Shown: positions 45,517 through 54,088 of the stretch, piece after piece | Layout: each line of letters starts with the position of its first letter | Position numbering within the stretch: position 1 is the stretch's first letter | Assembly: GCF_020329485.1 (NCBI RefSeq) | Contig: NZ_JAGKJI010000029.1 | Coordinates: 1 to 64,000, forward strand | Direction: 5' to 3' | DNA: 64,000 nucleotides | Source of the DNA: Bradyrhizobium cenepequi | GTDB taxonomy: Bacteria > Pseudomonadota > Alphaproteobacteria > Rhizobiales > Xanthobacteraceae | The notes under the pieces: generated by a model | Seen by the model: the letters and a program-made list of their open reading frames with translations, nothing else | What the model was told of the DNA's origin: nothing | Database searches by the model: none | Translations under genes and position numbers: made by a program

Positions 45517-45954
45517 ATGAGCTATCGAATCTGTGGCGCGTTGATCGCGTCCGTTGGCGCCGCAGCGCTCCTGTTCGCTGCAAACGATGTATCCGCGAGG
45601 TCTGGAGCAGCGCCGCGCGCAGGGATTGCTTCGGCGCCATCGGTTGCGCGTCCATCCGTCGGCCCTTCGTTTCGGCCGCATCGGAGAGGCTTTGTCGGCG
45701 GTTTCTGGCCGGGTGCCGCGGGCTATCCCTACGCGCCATCGGCCCGCGAAGCCATCGCCGAGATTCCGCAATCTGTCTCGGGCGATTTCCGTTACACCTA
45801 CACCTATGACGTTCCCTGGGACTGGGCTCATCGCTACCCGCCAATGGTCGTGCCCTCCGACCGGCCCTATGTGTCGAGCTGTCCCTCCGAGAGCGTGACG
45901 GTCCCTGGGCGTGGCGGCAAAGAACACAGCGTCAACATCACGCGTTGCTACTAG
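45517..45954 (+). CDS. Exported protein of unknown function
   Basis: The 145-residue product has a signal peptide (ICGALIASVGAAALLFAAND, then VSARS). The mature part is rich in Pro, Gly, Arg and aromatic residues (GFVGGFWPGAAGYPYAPSAR, YTYTYDVPWDWAHRYPP) and ends with a cysteine pair in SSCPSESVTVPGRGGKEHSV and a final TRCY. I do not recognise the family. It converges on the next gene with nine bases between stops. Confidence 0.7.
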   Translation: MSYRICGALIASVGAAALLFAANDVSARSGAAPRAGIASAPSVARPSVGPSFRPHRRGFVGGFWPGAAGYPYAPSAREAIAEIPQSVSGDFRYTYTYDVPWDWAHRYPPMVVPSDRPYVSSCPSESVTVPGRGGKEHSVNITRCY

Positions 45955-45964
45955 GTCTGATCTA

Positions 45965-46474
45965 TCAGTCCCACCAAAACACCCAGGATCTATCCGCACG
46001 CAGCCGCGCGGCCGCTCGCTCGAGGTATTCGGGGTCAAATTCAAAGCTGTCGGGCGAAAAGACATAATGCTCTTTGAGCAGGGAGACGGCTGACGCATGG
46101 TCCTGCGGCGGACGCGGCACATTGAACTCCAGCAGGTCGGGACCCATGGCCACCAGTTCGCTCCCGTAGGCTTGTCGCCAGTGGCGCGCCACGGCGACAA
46201 TCATCTCCGGGCTCGGCGTGCTGTTCCATCCGCCCCACTGGAAATAGGCAGGAAGTTCGTCAGGTGATGCGGCCGGAACGCAAACGATAAAGCCGTTCTG
46301 ACCTCCTAACTCCTTCGCCGCGGCGAAGGCTTCATCCACTGTCGACCCGCTGACCAGATCGTAAGGGTATCCGAGGTCTGAAAGCGCCTTCTGCCAACGC
46401 GTGATCTCTTGATCCGCCGCAGCGCCTCGAACCGAGGCATTCCGCAATCCGTTGATCCAGTCGAGAATTCCCAC
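45965..46474 (-). CDS. DUF4253 domain protein
   Basis: The 169-residue cytoplasmic protein has the features of DUF4253: FIVCVPAASPDELPAYFQWG near the middle, WNSTPSPEMIVAVARHWRQA, YGSELVAMGPDLLEF, and ALxLxxEHY-like VSLLKEHYVF. The start is GTG at 46474. The family occurs scattered in bacteria and has no proven function. Confidence 0.82.
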   Translation of the reverse strand: MGILDWINGLRNASVRGAAADQEITRWQKALSDLGYPYDLVSGSTVDEAFAAAKELGGQNGFIVCVPAASPDELPAYFQWGGWNSTPSPEMIVAVARHWRQAYGSELVAMGPDLLEFNVPRPPQDHASAVSLLKEHYVFSPDSFEFDPEYLERAAARLRADRSWVFWWD

Positions 46475-46816
46475 GGCGCCGTCTCGTCCTTTCCAAATCC
46501 ATGTTGACTACACCAGTGGTGCTGCGCCACGTCAACAACCACCAGGCAGCGTCGGCAGAAGGCCTGACGAGCCCGGTGCAGCCGGGCCATCAAGATACCG
46601 TGCGGTCAGCCTCGTCGTATGGACGCACAAGTCTCGCCGCAATATCGTCATGAATGGCAGCGTAGCGATCGCTTCGGATGCATTCGCTACAGAAGAAAAA
46701 TCGAATCCAACATTGCAAGAGTCGCCGTTCTTGCTGTCCAAACTTGCAATCTCTACCATCTGCCGAAAAGGAGGTCTTGAGATCGGCCGCCCGCCGGGCG
46801 CTGTTCCGGTGCACCG
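46475..46816. other. Intergenic region without a recognised gene
   Basis: A 342-base gap between two leftward genes. Short frames on both strands lack ribosome binding sites and coding-like composition. A small GC hairpin (CCCGGTGCAGCCGGG, about 46575) is the only visible structure. Confidence 0.5.
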
Positions 46817-48043
46817 TCACGATGCCGCGCGATGCGCCTCGTCATGTAGCCGAGCGAGCAGCGATCTTGCGGTGTCGTTCGGCAGCAGCGTGGCGATGCT
46901 CACGCTCGGCTCGGTGCGAATATCGCGGTTGCCGTGGCTGGTGTGGCACATGACGCTGGAGAGGCGACGCGCGATGGCATGGGCGTTGCGCAGGTCGGCC
47001 CCGGCGAACACGACGATAACCGACCCGTCTTCCTGGGCCGCACCAAAATCCATCTGACGCATCAAGCGGCTGATGATGCGCGCGCCGTCGAACTGGGCGC
47101 GGGGATGGGCGGGATCGAAGGCAAAGCGTGCCACGCTCAAGGCGCCGCCATGTTCGATGGTCTGATGGACGGCGGTAGCGAAATCGCGCTCAAAGGCAGT
47201 GCAGGTGAGGAGGCCGGTGCGCGCATCGATCAGGCCTTCGGCGTCGATTGCGCGCAGTGTCCGGCTCAGATGCACTTGGAACGCGTGCTGGCGCACCAAG
47301 GGCAGTGCGATCGCCGCGACGTCGGCCGGTTCGCCGGCAACCAGTTCGAGATGCGGCAGCTCGTAGTGCGGGGCGAGCCCGCCGGGCGTCACCACGACCG
47401 GCAGATTGCGGAAGCGGCCGTCTTCGGCCAGTACCGTCAGGAAAGCATCGATCACCCGCAGCGTAAAACCTTCGCCGAGCACGATGCCGTCGACGTCGCG
47501 GGAGTTGAGATGCTTGGCGGCCGCCTCGATGCTGAGCGCTCCGACCACGCCACAGCGCTCGCCGAGCACGACCGAGAGCGCCGGGTAGGCGCCTCCGCGG
47601 CCGATCAGGAGCACCGTCGCGTCGCGGCTGGTGTCGATATCCGAAAGCAGGATCGGCGAGGGCGGCACCAGCCGGCGCATCACGGTCGAATGCAGCGAGC
47701 GGATGCGCAGCACCGCGTTGAGACGCGCGAGCAGGCGGTTCGGATAGCTCTCGGCGTGAAAGAAAGGAATGGCATGGTCGGGCAGCGCTGCCTCGGGATC
47801 GATGGCGATCAGCGGCAGGTAGGGTTGGCGCGACGCGACCGCCACTGCCAATTCGGCAAGGCCCGCCGCGTCTGCCGCCGAGGCCGCCGCGATCACGGCG
47901 GCAGGCTGTACCTGGGCGACTGCGCGCGCGGCGTCGCGCCAGGTGGTCTCGACCACCGGAAACAGCCTGGCCTCATCGAGCGCGCGTGCAAAGGCTGGCC
48001 GACCCGTGGTCGACGCAATCAGGATTGGGCCTTGCTGAGGCAT
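46817..48043 (-). CDS. Degenerate GGDEF-like protein with receiver-like N-terminal half
   Basis: The 408-residue protein has two receiver-like segments (about 10-120 and 140-240, ATVLLIGRGGAYPALSVVLG, VDGIVLGEGF). The C-terminal 150 residues are like a GGDEF domain (DARTGLLTCTAFERDFATAV). The signature GGDEF is replaced by VIVVFAGADL and the usual metal-binding Asp is missing, so it probably neither makes nor binds c-di-GMP in the standard way. It could be a regulator. It is downstream of the AMP-binding-like gene at 48130 on the same strand. Confidence 0.72.
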   Translation of the reverse strand: MPQQGPILIASTTGRPAFARALDEARLFPVVETTWRDAARAVAQVQPAAVIAAASAADAAGLAELAVAVASRQPYLPLIAIDPEAALPDHAIPFFHAESYPNRLLARLNAVLRIRSLHSTVMRRLVPPSPILLSDIDTSRDATVLLIGRGGAYPALSVVLGERCGVVGALSIEAAAKHLNSRDVDGIVLGEGFTLRVIDAFLTVLAEDGRFRNLPVVVTPGGLAPHYELPHLELVAGEPADVAAIALPLVRQHAFQVHLSRTLRAIDAEGLIDARTGLLTCTAFERDFATAVHQTIEHGGALSVARFAFDPAHPRAQFDGARIISRLMRQMDFGAAQEDGSVIVVFAGADLRNAHAIARRLSSVMCHTSHGNRDIRTEPSVSIATLLPNDTARSLLARLHDEAHRAAS

Positions 48044-48129
48044 TCGGTAACTCGGATCGGGCGCAAGCTCTGGTCGCGATGCTAGTTGCCGCCGCTTAAT
48101 GCGGCGTCAACGCTGTGCGTGCGGTTTGC

Positions 48130-49632
48130 TCAGATGCCGCCGGTCCGATCGCGAAAGGCTTCGACCATCAATGGGTTGAGGCCGAGTTCTGTCATGGCGT
48201 TGCGGGCACGCGCATTGTCTTGGGTGCGCCCGGCGAGGCGATGGCCGGCGAGGCGGTCGGGCAGAGCGGTGAGCAGCGCGCCCTGGCCGAGGCGGCGCGA
48301 CCATTCCTGCAGATCGTTGGCGAGGAAGCGGTAGCCACCCACCGCCATGATGCCGGAGGGCGGCGCGGTGATATTGATGGCGCCGGTCGAACGATCGAGC
48401 CGCGCTGCATATTCGGTGTCGACGTAATCGCGTGGCGGCGGGGCGATCAGCGAATCGTTCGGCTGTTGCGGCGGTGCGTAGGCCGCCGCGGGCACCATCG
48501 GCCCGCGCAGCCCCAGCGTTCCCGCTGGCGTCAGCAGGATCTCGCCGGCAATGGAGGAGCCCGCGACGTCTCGCGGCGCGCCATGCGGACCGAACCTAAT
48601 CGGCGCGGGCAAGCCATCCTCGGCGGTCCGGCGTGCGCCGAACAGGCCGGCTTCGCCAAACAGATAGACGTCCGTCAGCGTCGTGCGTTGCGCGGTCCAG
48701 GACGCGCTGGAGGCGACCTGTTCGGGTGCTCGCCACAGCCCGATCACGTTCCGCAAACTCGGCATGTTGGCGTCGAGGTCCAATTCAGCCAACCGCAACG
48801 CCAGAGGCGCAGGCGCAATCAGCGTGTCGCAGGCTTGGTCATTGATCTGGGTCTGCAGCACCTCTTCGTCGAACGGGTGATGCAGCACCAAAGTGCCGCC
48901 GGTGAGCAGCCAGACTGCAAGCGAAGAAACCAGCCCCGCGAAAGACATCGGGGCAAAAGTTGACATGATGGTTGCGCCCTGTGGCACGTCGCTCTCTAGC
49001 GACATCGCAAGTCCGCCCGCGATCAGGGCGAAATGCGCGCGCGGTACGGGCCGGAAGCCATCGGCAGTCACATCGAAGGAGATCAGCGAGGCTTTGCGGC
49101 CGTCCTGGATCACCGTCCGCGTGGTCGCGGATTCACGGAGGATGGCCTGGTCGAGCGAGGCCATACCTTCGGGAAGGTCGTCGCCGAAACCACAGACATG
49201 GCGGATCGAGAACGCCTCAGCGGCCGCGTTCATCGCAAGATCGGCATAGAGAACGCCGTCGATCCGCCTTGTCGTCACGATCGCCCGCGCCGCGGTGCGG
49301 TTCAATGCAGCGGTCAGCTCGGCGTGCCGCCAGAGCAGCGGCATGGGTGCGACCACCAGACCGCAGCGATGGGCGGCCAGCACCGTCAGAGCGAACTCGA
49401 CCGTGTTCGGCAATTGCACGGCCAGCACGGAGTTGGCCGGCAACCCCGCTTCAATGAAATGCGCCGCTATCGCCGAGATCGCGCGGTCGGCCTGCGCATA
49501 GGTCAGCCGCTTACGCGTCTGGCCGGTGATGCGCTGCTTGTTGAGCGGATCGACCAGCGCCAGCGCCTCCGGCTGCCGGGCCAGCACGCGCTTGAACAGG
49601 GAATCGAGCGTGGGCGAAGCGGACTGAGTCAC
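48130..49632 (-). CDS. Acyl-CoA-synthetase-like protein lacking the usual P-loop
   Basis: The 500-residue protein has the overall plan of ANL-superfamily adenylating enzymes: RLTYAQADRAISAIAAHFIE, LPNTVEFALTVLAAHRCGLV and a C-terminal AVGGYRFLANDLQEW. The P-loop TSGTTGxPKG is absent. In its place is LISFDVTADGFRPVPRAHFA. The later TGD motif and the catalytic Lys loop are also altered. Activity as a ligase is doubtful. The start is GTG. It lies 86 bases before the degenerate GGDEF-like gene on the same strand, and both may form a unit. Confidence 0.75.
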   Translation of the reverse strand: MTQSASPTLDSLFKRVLARQPEALALVDPLNKQRITGQTRKRLTYAQADRAISAIAAHFIEAGLPANSVLAVQLPNTVEFALTVLAAHRCGLVVAPMPLLWRHAELTAALNRTAARAIVTTRRIDGVLYADLAMNAAAEAFSIRHVCGFGDDLPEGMASLDQAILRESATTRTVIQDGRKASLISFDVTADGFRPVPRAHFALIAGGLAMSLESDVPQGATIMSTFAPMSFAGLVSSLAVWLLTGGTLVLHHPFDEEVLQTQINDQACDTLIAPAPLALRLAELDLDANMPSLRNVIGLWRAPEQVASSASWTAQRTTLTDVYLFGEAGLFGARRTAEDGLPAPIRFGPHGAPRDVAGSSIAGEILLTPAGTLGLRGPMVPAAAYAPPQQPNDSLIAPPPRDYVDTEYAARLDRSTGAINITAPPSGIMAVGGYRFLANDLQEWSRRLGQGALLTALPDRLAGHRLAGRTQDNARARNAMTELGLNPLMVEAFRDRTGGI

Positions 49633-49666
49633 GGGTTCAACGTCGGTTGCATCACGTCGCCTAGGG

Positions 49667-51532
49667 CTACTTCGATTGCGGCTCTGGCCTCTGCCACCAG
49701 GTTTCCGGCAAGTAGCCGGTCAGGGCAGTGCTCTCTGGCCGTTCTATCCGATTCCAGCGCGCAATCCATTGCTCCGCGACGTTAAACAGGGGAATAGCGT
49801 AGAAGCCTGACATCAGAGTGCGGTCCAGCGCTCGCACGGCCGCGACGAAGGCAGGGCGCTCCCGCGCCTCCAAGAGCGCGGCGATCAGGGTGTCGATCGC
49901 GGGATCTTTGGCGCCCATGTAATTCCTGGTGCCGGTAATATCGGCGGCCTGGCTGCCCCAATAGAACGACTGCTCGTTGCCGGGCGACAGCGATTGATCC
50001 CAGCGGTTCTGGATCATGTCGAACTCGTAGCCGAGCCGGCGCTGGTCGAACTGCACCGGATCGACGGCGCGCACGCGCGCCTCGATGCCGGCGCGCTTGA
50101 GGTCGCGCTGGTAGGCGAGTGCGATCCGTTCCTGGTCGCGGGTCGTCACCAGGATTTCGAAGGCAAACGGCGCCTTGGTCGTGCGGTTGCGCAAGACGGT
50201 GCCGTCGAGCTCGTAGCCGGCCTCCGAGAGAAGCGCCAGCGCGCTGCGCAGTGCGGTGCGATCGCGGCCCGAGCCGTCGCTGACCGGCAGGTGATAACTG
50301 CCGTCGAGAATGCCCGGTGCAATATGCGCGCCCACCCGCCGCAGCAATTCTCGCTCGCGCGAGTCGGCAGGGCGGCCATAGGCTGACAGTTCCGAGCCGG
50401 CGAAGAAGCTGCCGCTGCGGGCATAGAGGCCAAAGAAGTAGTTACGGTTGATCCATTCGAAATCGAACAGGAGCGTCAGCGCCTTCCGCACGCGGACGTC
50501 TGCAAACAGCGCACGGCGGGTGTTGAACACCAGGAATTCGGAAGGTTGCGGCAGCCCGGTCTTGATGGTGTCGCGGATCACTTCGCCGTTGCGGGCGGCG
50601 GGAAAATCATAGCCGTCGTGCCAGCGCAGGGGCTCGGCCTCGACGCGAAAATCGTAGAGGCCGCGCTTGAAAGCCTCGAACTGGCCATTGGCCTCGCGGT
50701 AGAAATCCAGCCGGATCTCGTCGAAATTATAGAGACCGCGATTGACCGGAAGGTCACGGCCCCAATAATCCGGATTGCGCACCAGCATGACGCTTGCGCC
50801 GGGCTTCACCGCGCCGATGCGATAGGGGCCGGAGCCGATCGGCCGCTTCATCGTGGTGTCCTCGAAAGTAGCGGGATCTACCGCGTGTTTCGGCAACACC
50901 GGCATCAGTCCGAGGATCAGCGGCAGTTCACGGTCATCGGCGCCGCGGAGGTCGAAGCGCACCGTGAGCGGGTCGGGAGAATCGGCTTTCGCGACCTTGG
51001 CATAATATTGTCGGTGGTTGGGACGGCCGTGGTCGCGCAACAGCGCCCAGGAGAACAGCACGTCCTCGGCCGTGACGGGCTTGCCGTCGGAGAAGCGGGC
51101 GCGGGGATCGAGATGGAAGGTGACGTAGCTCCTTGCATCGTCGGTCTCGACCGTCTTGGCGAGCAGGCCGTAGAGCGTGAACGGCTCGTCATTGCCACGC
51201 GCGAGCAGGCTCTCGACGACGAAGCCCCTGATCTGCTGCACGGCCAGACCACGCACGATCAGGGGGTTGAGGCTGTCGAACGTTCCAAGGATGCCCCAGG
51301 TCAGCCGCCCGCCCTTGGGCGCATCGGGGTTGGCGTAGGGCATGTGGGTGAAATCGGCCGGCAGCGCCGGCGCGCCGTGCATCGCGATGGCGTAGCTTTC
51401 CGCCGCCCGCGCCGGGGCGTTACCGATCCAGGCGAAGGCGATACTGAGACCCAGCGCGGCAAGCCCGCCACGCCCTAATGCAACCCAGGAAACGCGTGCA
51501 GCAACGCGTCGATCTGATTCGCGAAATTTCAC
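49667..51532 (-). CDS. ABC transporter substrate-binding protein, peptide type (SBP_bac_5)
   Basis: About 621 residues with an exported N-terminus (GLAALGLSIAFAWIGNAPAR, then A). The mature part has family-5 features: YANPDAPKGGRLTWGILGTF, DSLNPLIVRG, VTFHLDPRARFSDGKPVTAE, and DVLFSWALL. It resembles YejA/OppA-type receptors for oligopeptides or antimicrobial peptides. No permease genes lie next to it. The start is likely GTG 51532, since the longer frame upstream is Arg-rich and not signal-like. Confidence 0.83.
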   Translation of the reverse strand: MKFRESDRRVAARVSWVALGRGGLAALGLSIAFAWIGNAPARAAESYAIAMHGAPALPADFTHMPYANPDAPKGGRLTWGILGTFDSLNPLIVRGLAVQQIRGFVVESLLARGNDEPFTLYGLLAKTVETDDARSYVTFHLDPRARFSDGKPVTAEDVLFSWALLRDHGRPNHRQYYAKVAKADSPDPLTVRFDLRGADDRELPLILGLMPVLPKHAVDPATFEDTTMKRPIGSGPYRIGAVKPGASVMLVRNPDYWGRDLPVNRGLYNFDEIRLDFYREANGQFEAFKRGLYDFRVEAEPLRWHDGYDFPAARNGEVIRDTIKTGLPQPSEFLVFNTRRALFADVRVRKALTLLFDFEWINRNYFFGLYARSGSFFAGSELSAYGRPADSRERELLRRVGAHIAPGILDGSYHLPVSDGSGRDRTALRSALALLSEAGYELDGTVLRNRTTKAPFAFEILVTTRDQERIALAYQRDLKRAGIEARVRAVDPVQFDQRRLGYEFDMIQNRWDQSLSPGNEQSFYWGSQAADITGTRNYMGAKDPAIDTLIAALLEARERPAFVAAVRALDRTLMSGFYAIPLFNVAEQWIARWNRIERPESTALTGYLPETWWQRPEPQSK

Positions 51533-51759
51533 GGAACGAGCTTTAGCACAGGAGCTTGCAACTCGCCGTGACGTTGGGCAAATATGCTTGTCGGCATTGA
51601 TCTTTTCGTCTGCCGCTGTATTGAAGGCGTGCAATTGAACAAGGCGGCAACGCCTGTCACGTATCCGCCTCAATTGACTAGGAGACAGCCGCCCCAAACG
51701 GCTAGGTGTCGGTGCCTGCAGCGGTTTCGGGCGCCGCCGTTGAGAAAGGGTTTTCCGCA

Positions 51760-52569
51760 ATGAATTTCCGTATCTTGGCCGCGTCGGCCCGGCCGCGTGG
51801 GCGAATTTTCGCCGCCTTGGCAGCGACGGCCCTGTCCGCCGCAGTGCTGGTTCCCGAGGCGGGTGCCCAGCAGCCGGCGGCGCCGAAAGCGGCGCCCAAG
51901 GCGACGCCGAAGGCCGCGCCCAAGGCGCCGGCGGCCCAGGCTCAGCCGCCCGCCCAGGGCGCTCCCGGTGCGCAAGCCCAGCCGCAGCAGCCGCCCCAGG
52001 AGCAGCAGCAGGTCCAGCTCATCTACGCGCCCTGGACCAAGTTCTGCCTCAAGGGCCAGGATGCCAACGCCAAGCAGGTCTGCTTCACGGGCAAGGACGG
52101 CCGTATCGAGTCCGGCCAGCCGGTGATCGCAGCCGTGATCATCGAGCCGGAAGGGGAGCCGAAGAAGATCCTGCGCGTGACGCTGCCGCTCGGCATGCAG
52201 CTCGTGCACGGCACCCGCATCATCGTCGACAACAACCCGCCGCAGCAGGCGCCCTATGTGATCTGCTTCGCCAATGGTTGCATGTCGGACTATGAAGCGA
52301 CCCCCGAACTCCTCAACAACCTGAAGAAGGGCCAGAACCTGGTGGTGCAGGCGATCAACGCCAACGGTGCGCCGCTGACGTTGCCGCTGCCGCTCGTCAA
52401 CGAGTTCGCCAAGGCCTATGACGGCCCGCCGACCGATCCGAAGGTGTTCGAGGAAAATCAGAAGAAGCTGCAGGAAGAGCTGCAGAAGCGCGCTGAAGAG
52501 GCCCGCAAGAAGCTCGAGGCGAATCCGTCCGCAACGGGTGTCTCCAGCCCGCCTCCGGCGGCGAAGTAG
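51760..52569 (+). CDS. Invasion-associated locus B (IalB) family exported protein
   Basis: The 269-residue protein has a signal peptide ending PEAGAQQ and an Ala/Pro/Lys-rich linker to about residue 90. The IalB domain follows: YAPWTKFCLKGQDANAKQVC, LRVTLPLGMQLVHGTRIIVD, and PYVICFANGCMSDYEAT with four cysteines. The C-terminal tail is a charged helix (KKLQEELQKRAEEARKKLEA). IalB of Bartonella is needed for erythrocyte invasion. The family is widespread in non-pathogenic rhizobia, where the role is unknown. Confidence 0.88.
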   Translation: MNFRILAASARPRGRIFAALAATALSAAVLVPEAGAQQPAAPKAAPKATPKAAPKAPAAQAQPPAQGAPGAQAQPQQPPQEQQQVQLIYAPWTKFCLKGQDANAKQVCFTGKDGRIESGQPVIAAVIIEPEGEPKKILRVTLPLGMQLVHGTRIIVDNNPPQQAPYVICFANGCMSDYEATPELLNNLKKGQNLVVQAINANGAPLTLPLPLVNEFAKAYDGPPTDPKVFEENQKKLQEELQKRAEEARKKLEANPSATGVSSPPPAAK

Positions 52570-52591
52570 CGGCAGGTTTCTCGTAACAAAT

Positions 52592-52625
52592 CAAAGGCGC
52601 TCCGGACGGGGCGCCTTCTTTCTTA
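52592..52625 (+). terminator. Terminator after the IalB-family gene
   Basis: AAGGCGC (52594-52600) pairs with GCGCCTT (52611-52617), followed by CTTTCTT. It lies between convergent ialB-like and hspQ genes. The U run is interrupted, so strength is moderate. Confidence 0.65.
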
Positions 52626-52683
52626 CGGGAGAGATCTGATCGGCGCTGCGATGATGCGGTGCGGCATCCGCATCGCGAGAGAG

Positions 52684-53016
52684 CTAGTTCAGCGAGGGAT
52701 TGCGCGGACGGTAGCCGCCGGACTTGTCCTGGACGAAGATCTCGGCGACCTGGGAGTGCCGGATCGGTTCGCCGGAATCGTCGGGCAGCAGGTTCTGCTC
52801 GGAGACGTAGGCCACGTATTCGGTCTCCGCGTTTTCCGCGAGCAGGTGATAAAAGGGCTGATCCTTGTGCGGCCGCACCTCTTCGGGGATCGACAGCCAC
52901 CATTCCTCGGTGTTGTTGAATTCCGGATCGATGTCAAAGATCACGCCGCGGAAGGAAAATACCCGGTGGCGGACGATCTGCCCAATCTGGAACTTGGCGG
53001 TACGCGCTTTTATCAT
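52684..53016 (-). CDS. hspQ: Heat shock protein HspQ
   Basis: The 110-residue protein modulates Lon protease activity and binds hemimethylated DNA in Escherichia coli. Landmarks are FQIGQIVRHRVFSFRGVIFD, EFNNTEEWWLSIPEE, PHKDQPFYHLLAENAET and YVSEQNLLPDDSGEPI. ATG 53016 (MIKARTAKF) matches the usual start, so the longer frame is not used. Confidence 0.93.
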   Translation of the reverse strand: MIKARTAKFQIGQIVRHRVFSFRGVIFDIDPEFNNTEEWWLSIPEEVRPHKDQPFYHLLAENAETEYVAYVSEQNLLPDDSGEPIRHSQVAEIFVQDKSGGYRPRNPSLN

Positions 53017-53134
53017 AGCTCGTCGATAGACCATGATGGCGGCGGATGCTAGGGGCAAGCGCGCGAATTAACTTCGCGCTTCCTGCCGGAATTTCCGGCA
53101 TTTCCCCTGAAAAATCCCCAAAAAGACGCCTTCC

Positions 53135-54088
53135 GTGGTCGATATCCTCAATCTCGCGCTGCCTTACTTTGGGCTGATCTTCATCGGTTTCGCCTGCGGC
53201 AAAGCCAAGAGCCTGCCTGAATCAGGGCTTGCCTGGATGAATTTCTTCCTGCTCTACGTCTCGCTGCCGGCGCTTCTGTTCAGCATCATGTCGAAGACGC
53301 CGTTCTCAGAGCTCAACAACCCGCCGTTCCTGGTTGCGACCACCCTCGGAACCGTGATCGCCTTTTTCCTGGCGATGCTGATCGCCAAGCTGTTGGGGCG
53401 GCTGTCGCTGCGCGAGGCGACGCTTGCGGGACTCTCCGGCGCCTATGGCAATATCGGCTATATGGGCCCGGGCCTGGCGCTCGCGGTGTTGGGGCCGAAG
53501 GCTGCGGCGCCGACCGCGCTGATCTTCTGCTGTGACAGCATCTTCCTGTTCTCGATCGTGCCGCTTTTGATCGAACTGACGGACCGCGACCATCCCTCGC
53601 TCCTGCACGCGCTCCGGGTGGTGGTGCGTCAGATCGTGCTGAACCCGCTGATCATGGCGGCGTGCTTCGGCGCGCTTGCCGCGGCGCTGCACCTGCGCTT
53701 TCCGGTTGCACTGGATAATACGCTATTGTTCCTGCAGAACGCCGCGGCGCCGGTGGCGCTGTTCGTGCTCGGCGTCACGGTCGCGCTGCGGCCGCTCGAT
53801 CGGATTCCGTGGGACGTGCCGGGCATGATTGCCGTCAAGCTTCTGGTCCATCCGTTGCTTGCTCTTGGACTGATGCTGGCGTTCGGCCCCTTCACGCAGC
53901 CTTGGGCGGCGACGGCGGTGCTGATGGCGTCACTGCCGCCGGCGCTGAACGTGTTCGTGATCGCCCAACAGAACGACACCTGGGTCAAGCCGGCCTCGGT
54001 CGCCGTGCTGGTGGGCACGTTTGCCTCAGTCGTCACGCTGACCAGCGTGATGTGGGTGCTGCAGAGCGGACGGCTGAGTTTTCCCTAA
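53135..54088 (+). CDS. AEC-family transporter
   Basis: The 317-residue inner-membrane protein has about ten helices in two halves, with FIGFACGKAKSLPESGLAWM at the N-terminus and YGNIGYMGPGLALAVLGPKA in the middle. The AEC (auxin efflux carrier-like) family exports organic acids or similar anions. Substrate unknown. The start is GTG. The stop overlaps the stop of the convergent UbiH-like gene by four bases. Confidence 0.85.
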   Translation: MVDILNLALPYFGLIFIGFACGKAKSLPESGLAWMNFFLLYVSLPALLFSIMSKTPFSELNNPPFLVATTLGTVIAFFLAMLIAKLLGRLSLREATLAGLSGAYGNIGYMGPGLALAVLGPKAAAPTALIFCCDSIFLFSIVPLLIELTDRDHPSLLHALRVVVRQIVLNPLIMAACFGALAAALHLRFPVALDNTLLFLQNAAAPVALFVLGVTVALRPLDRIPWDVPGMIAVKLLVHPLLALGLMLAFGPFTQPWAATAVLMASLPPALNVFVIAQQNDTWVKPASVAVLVGTFASVVTLTSVMWVLQSGRLSFP

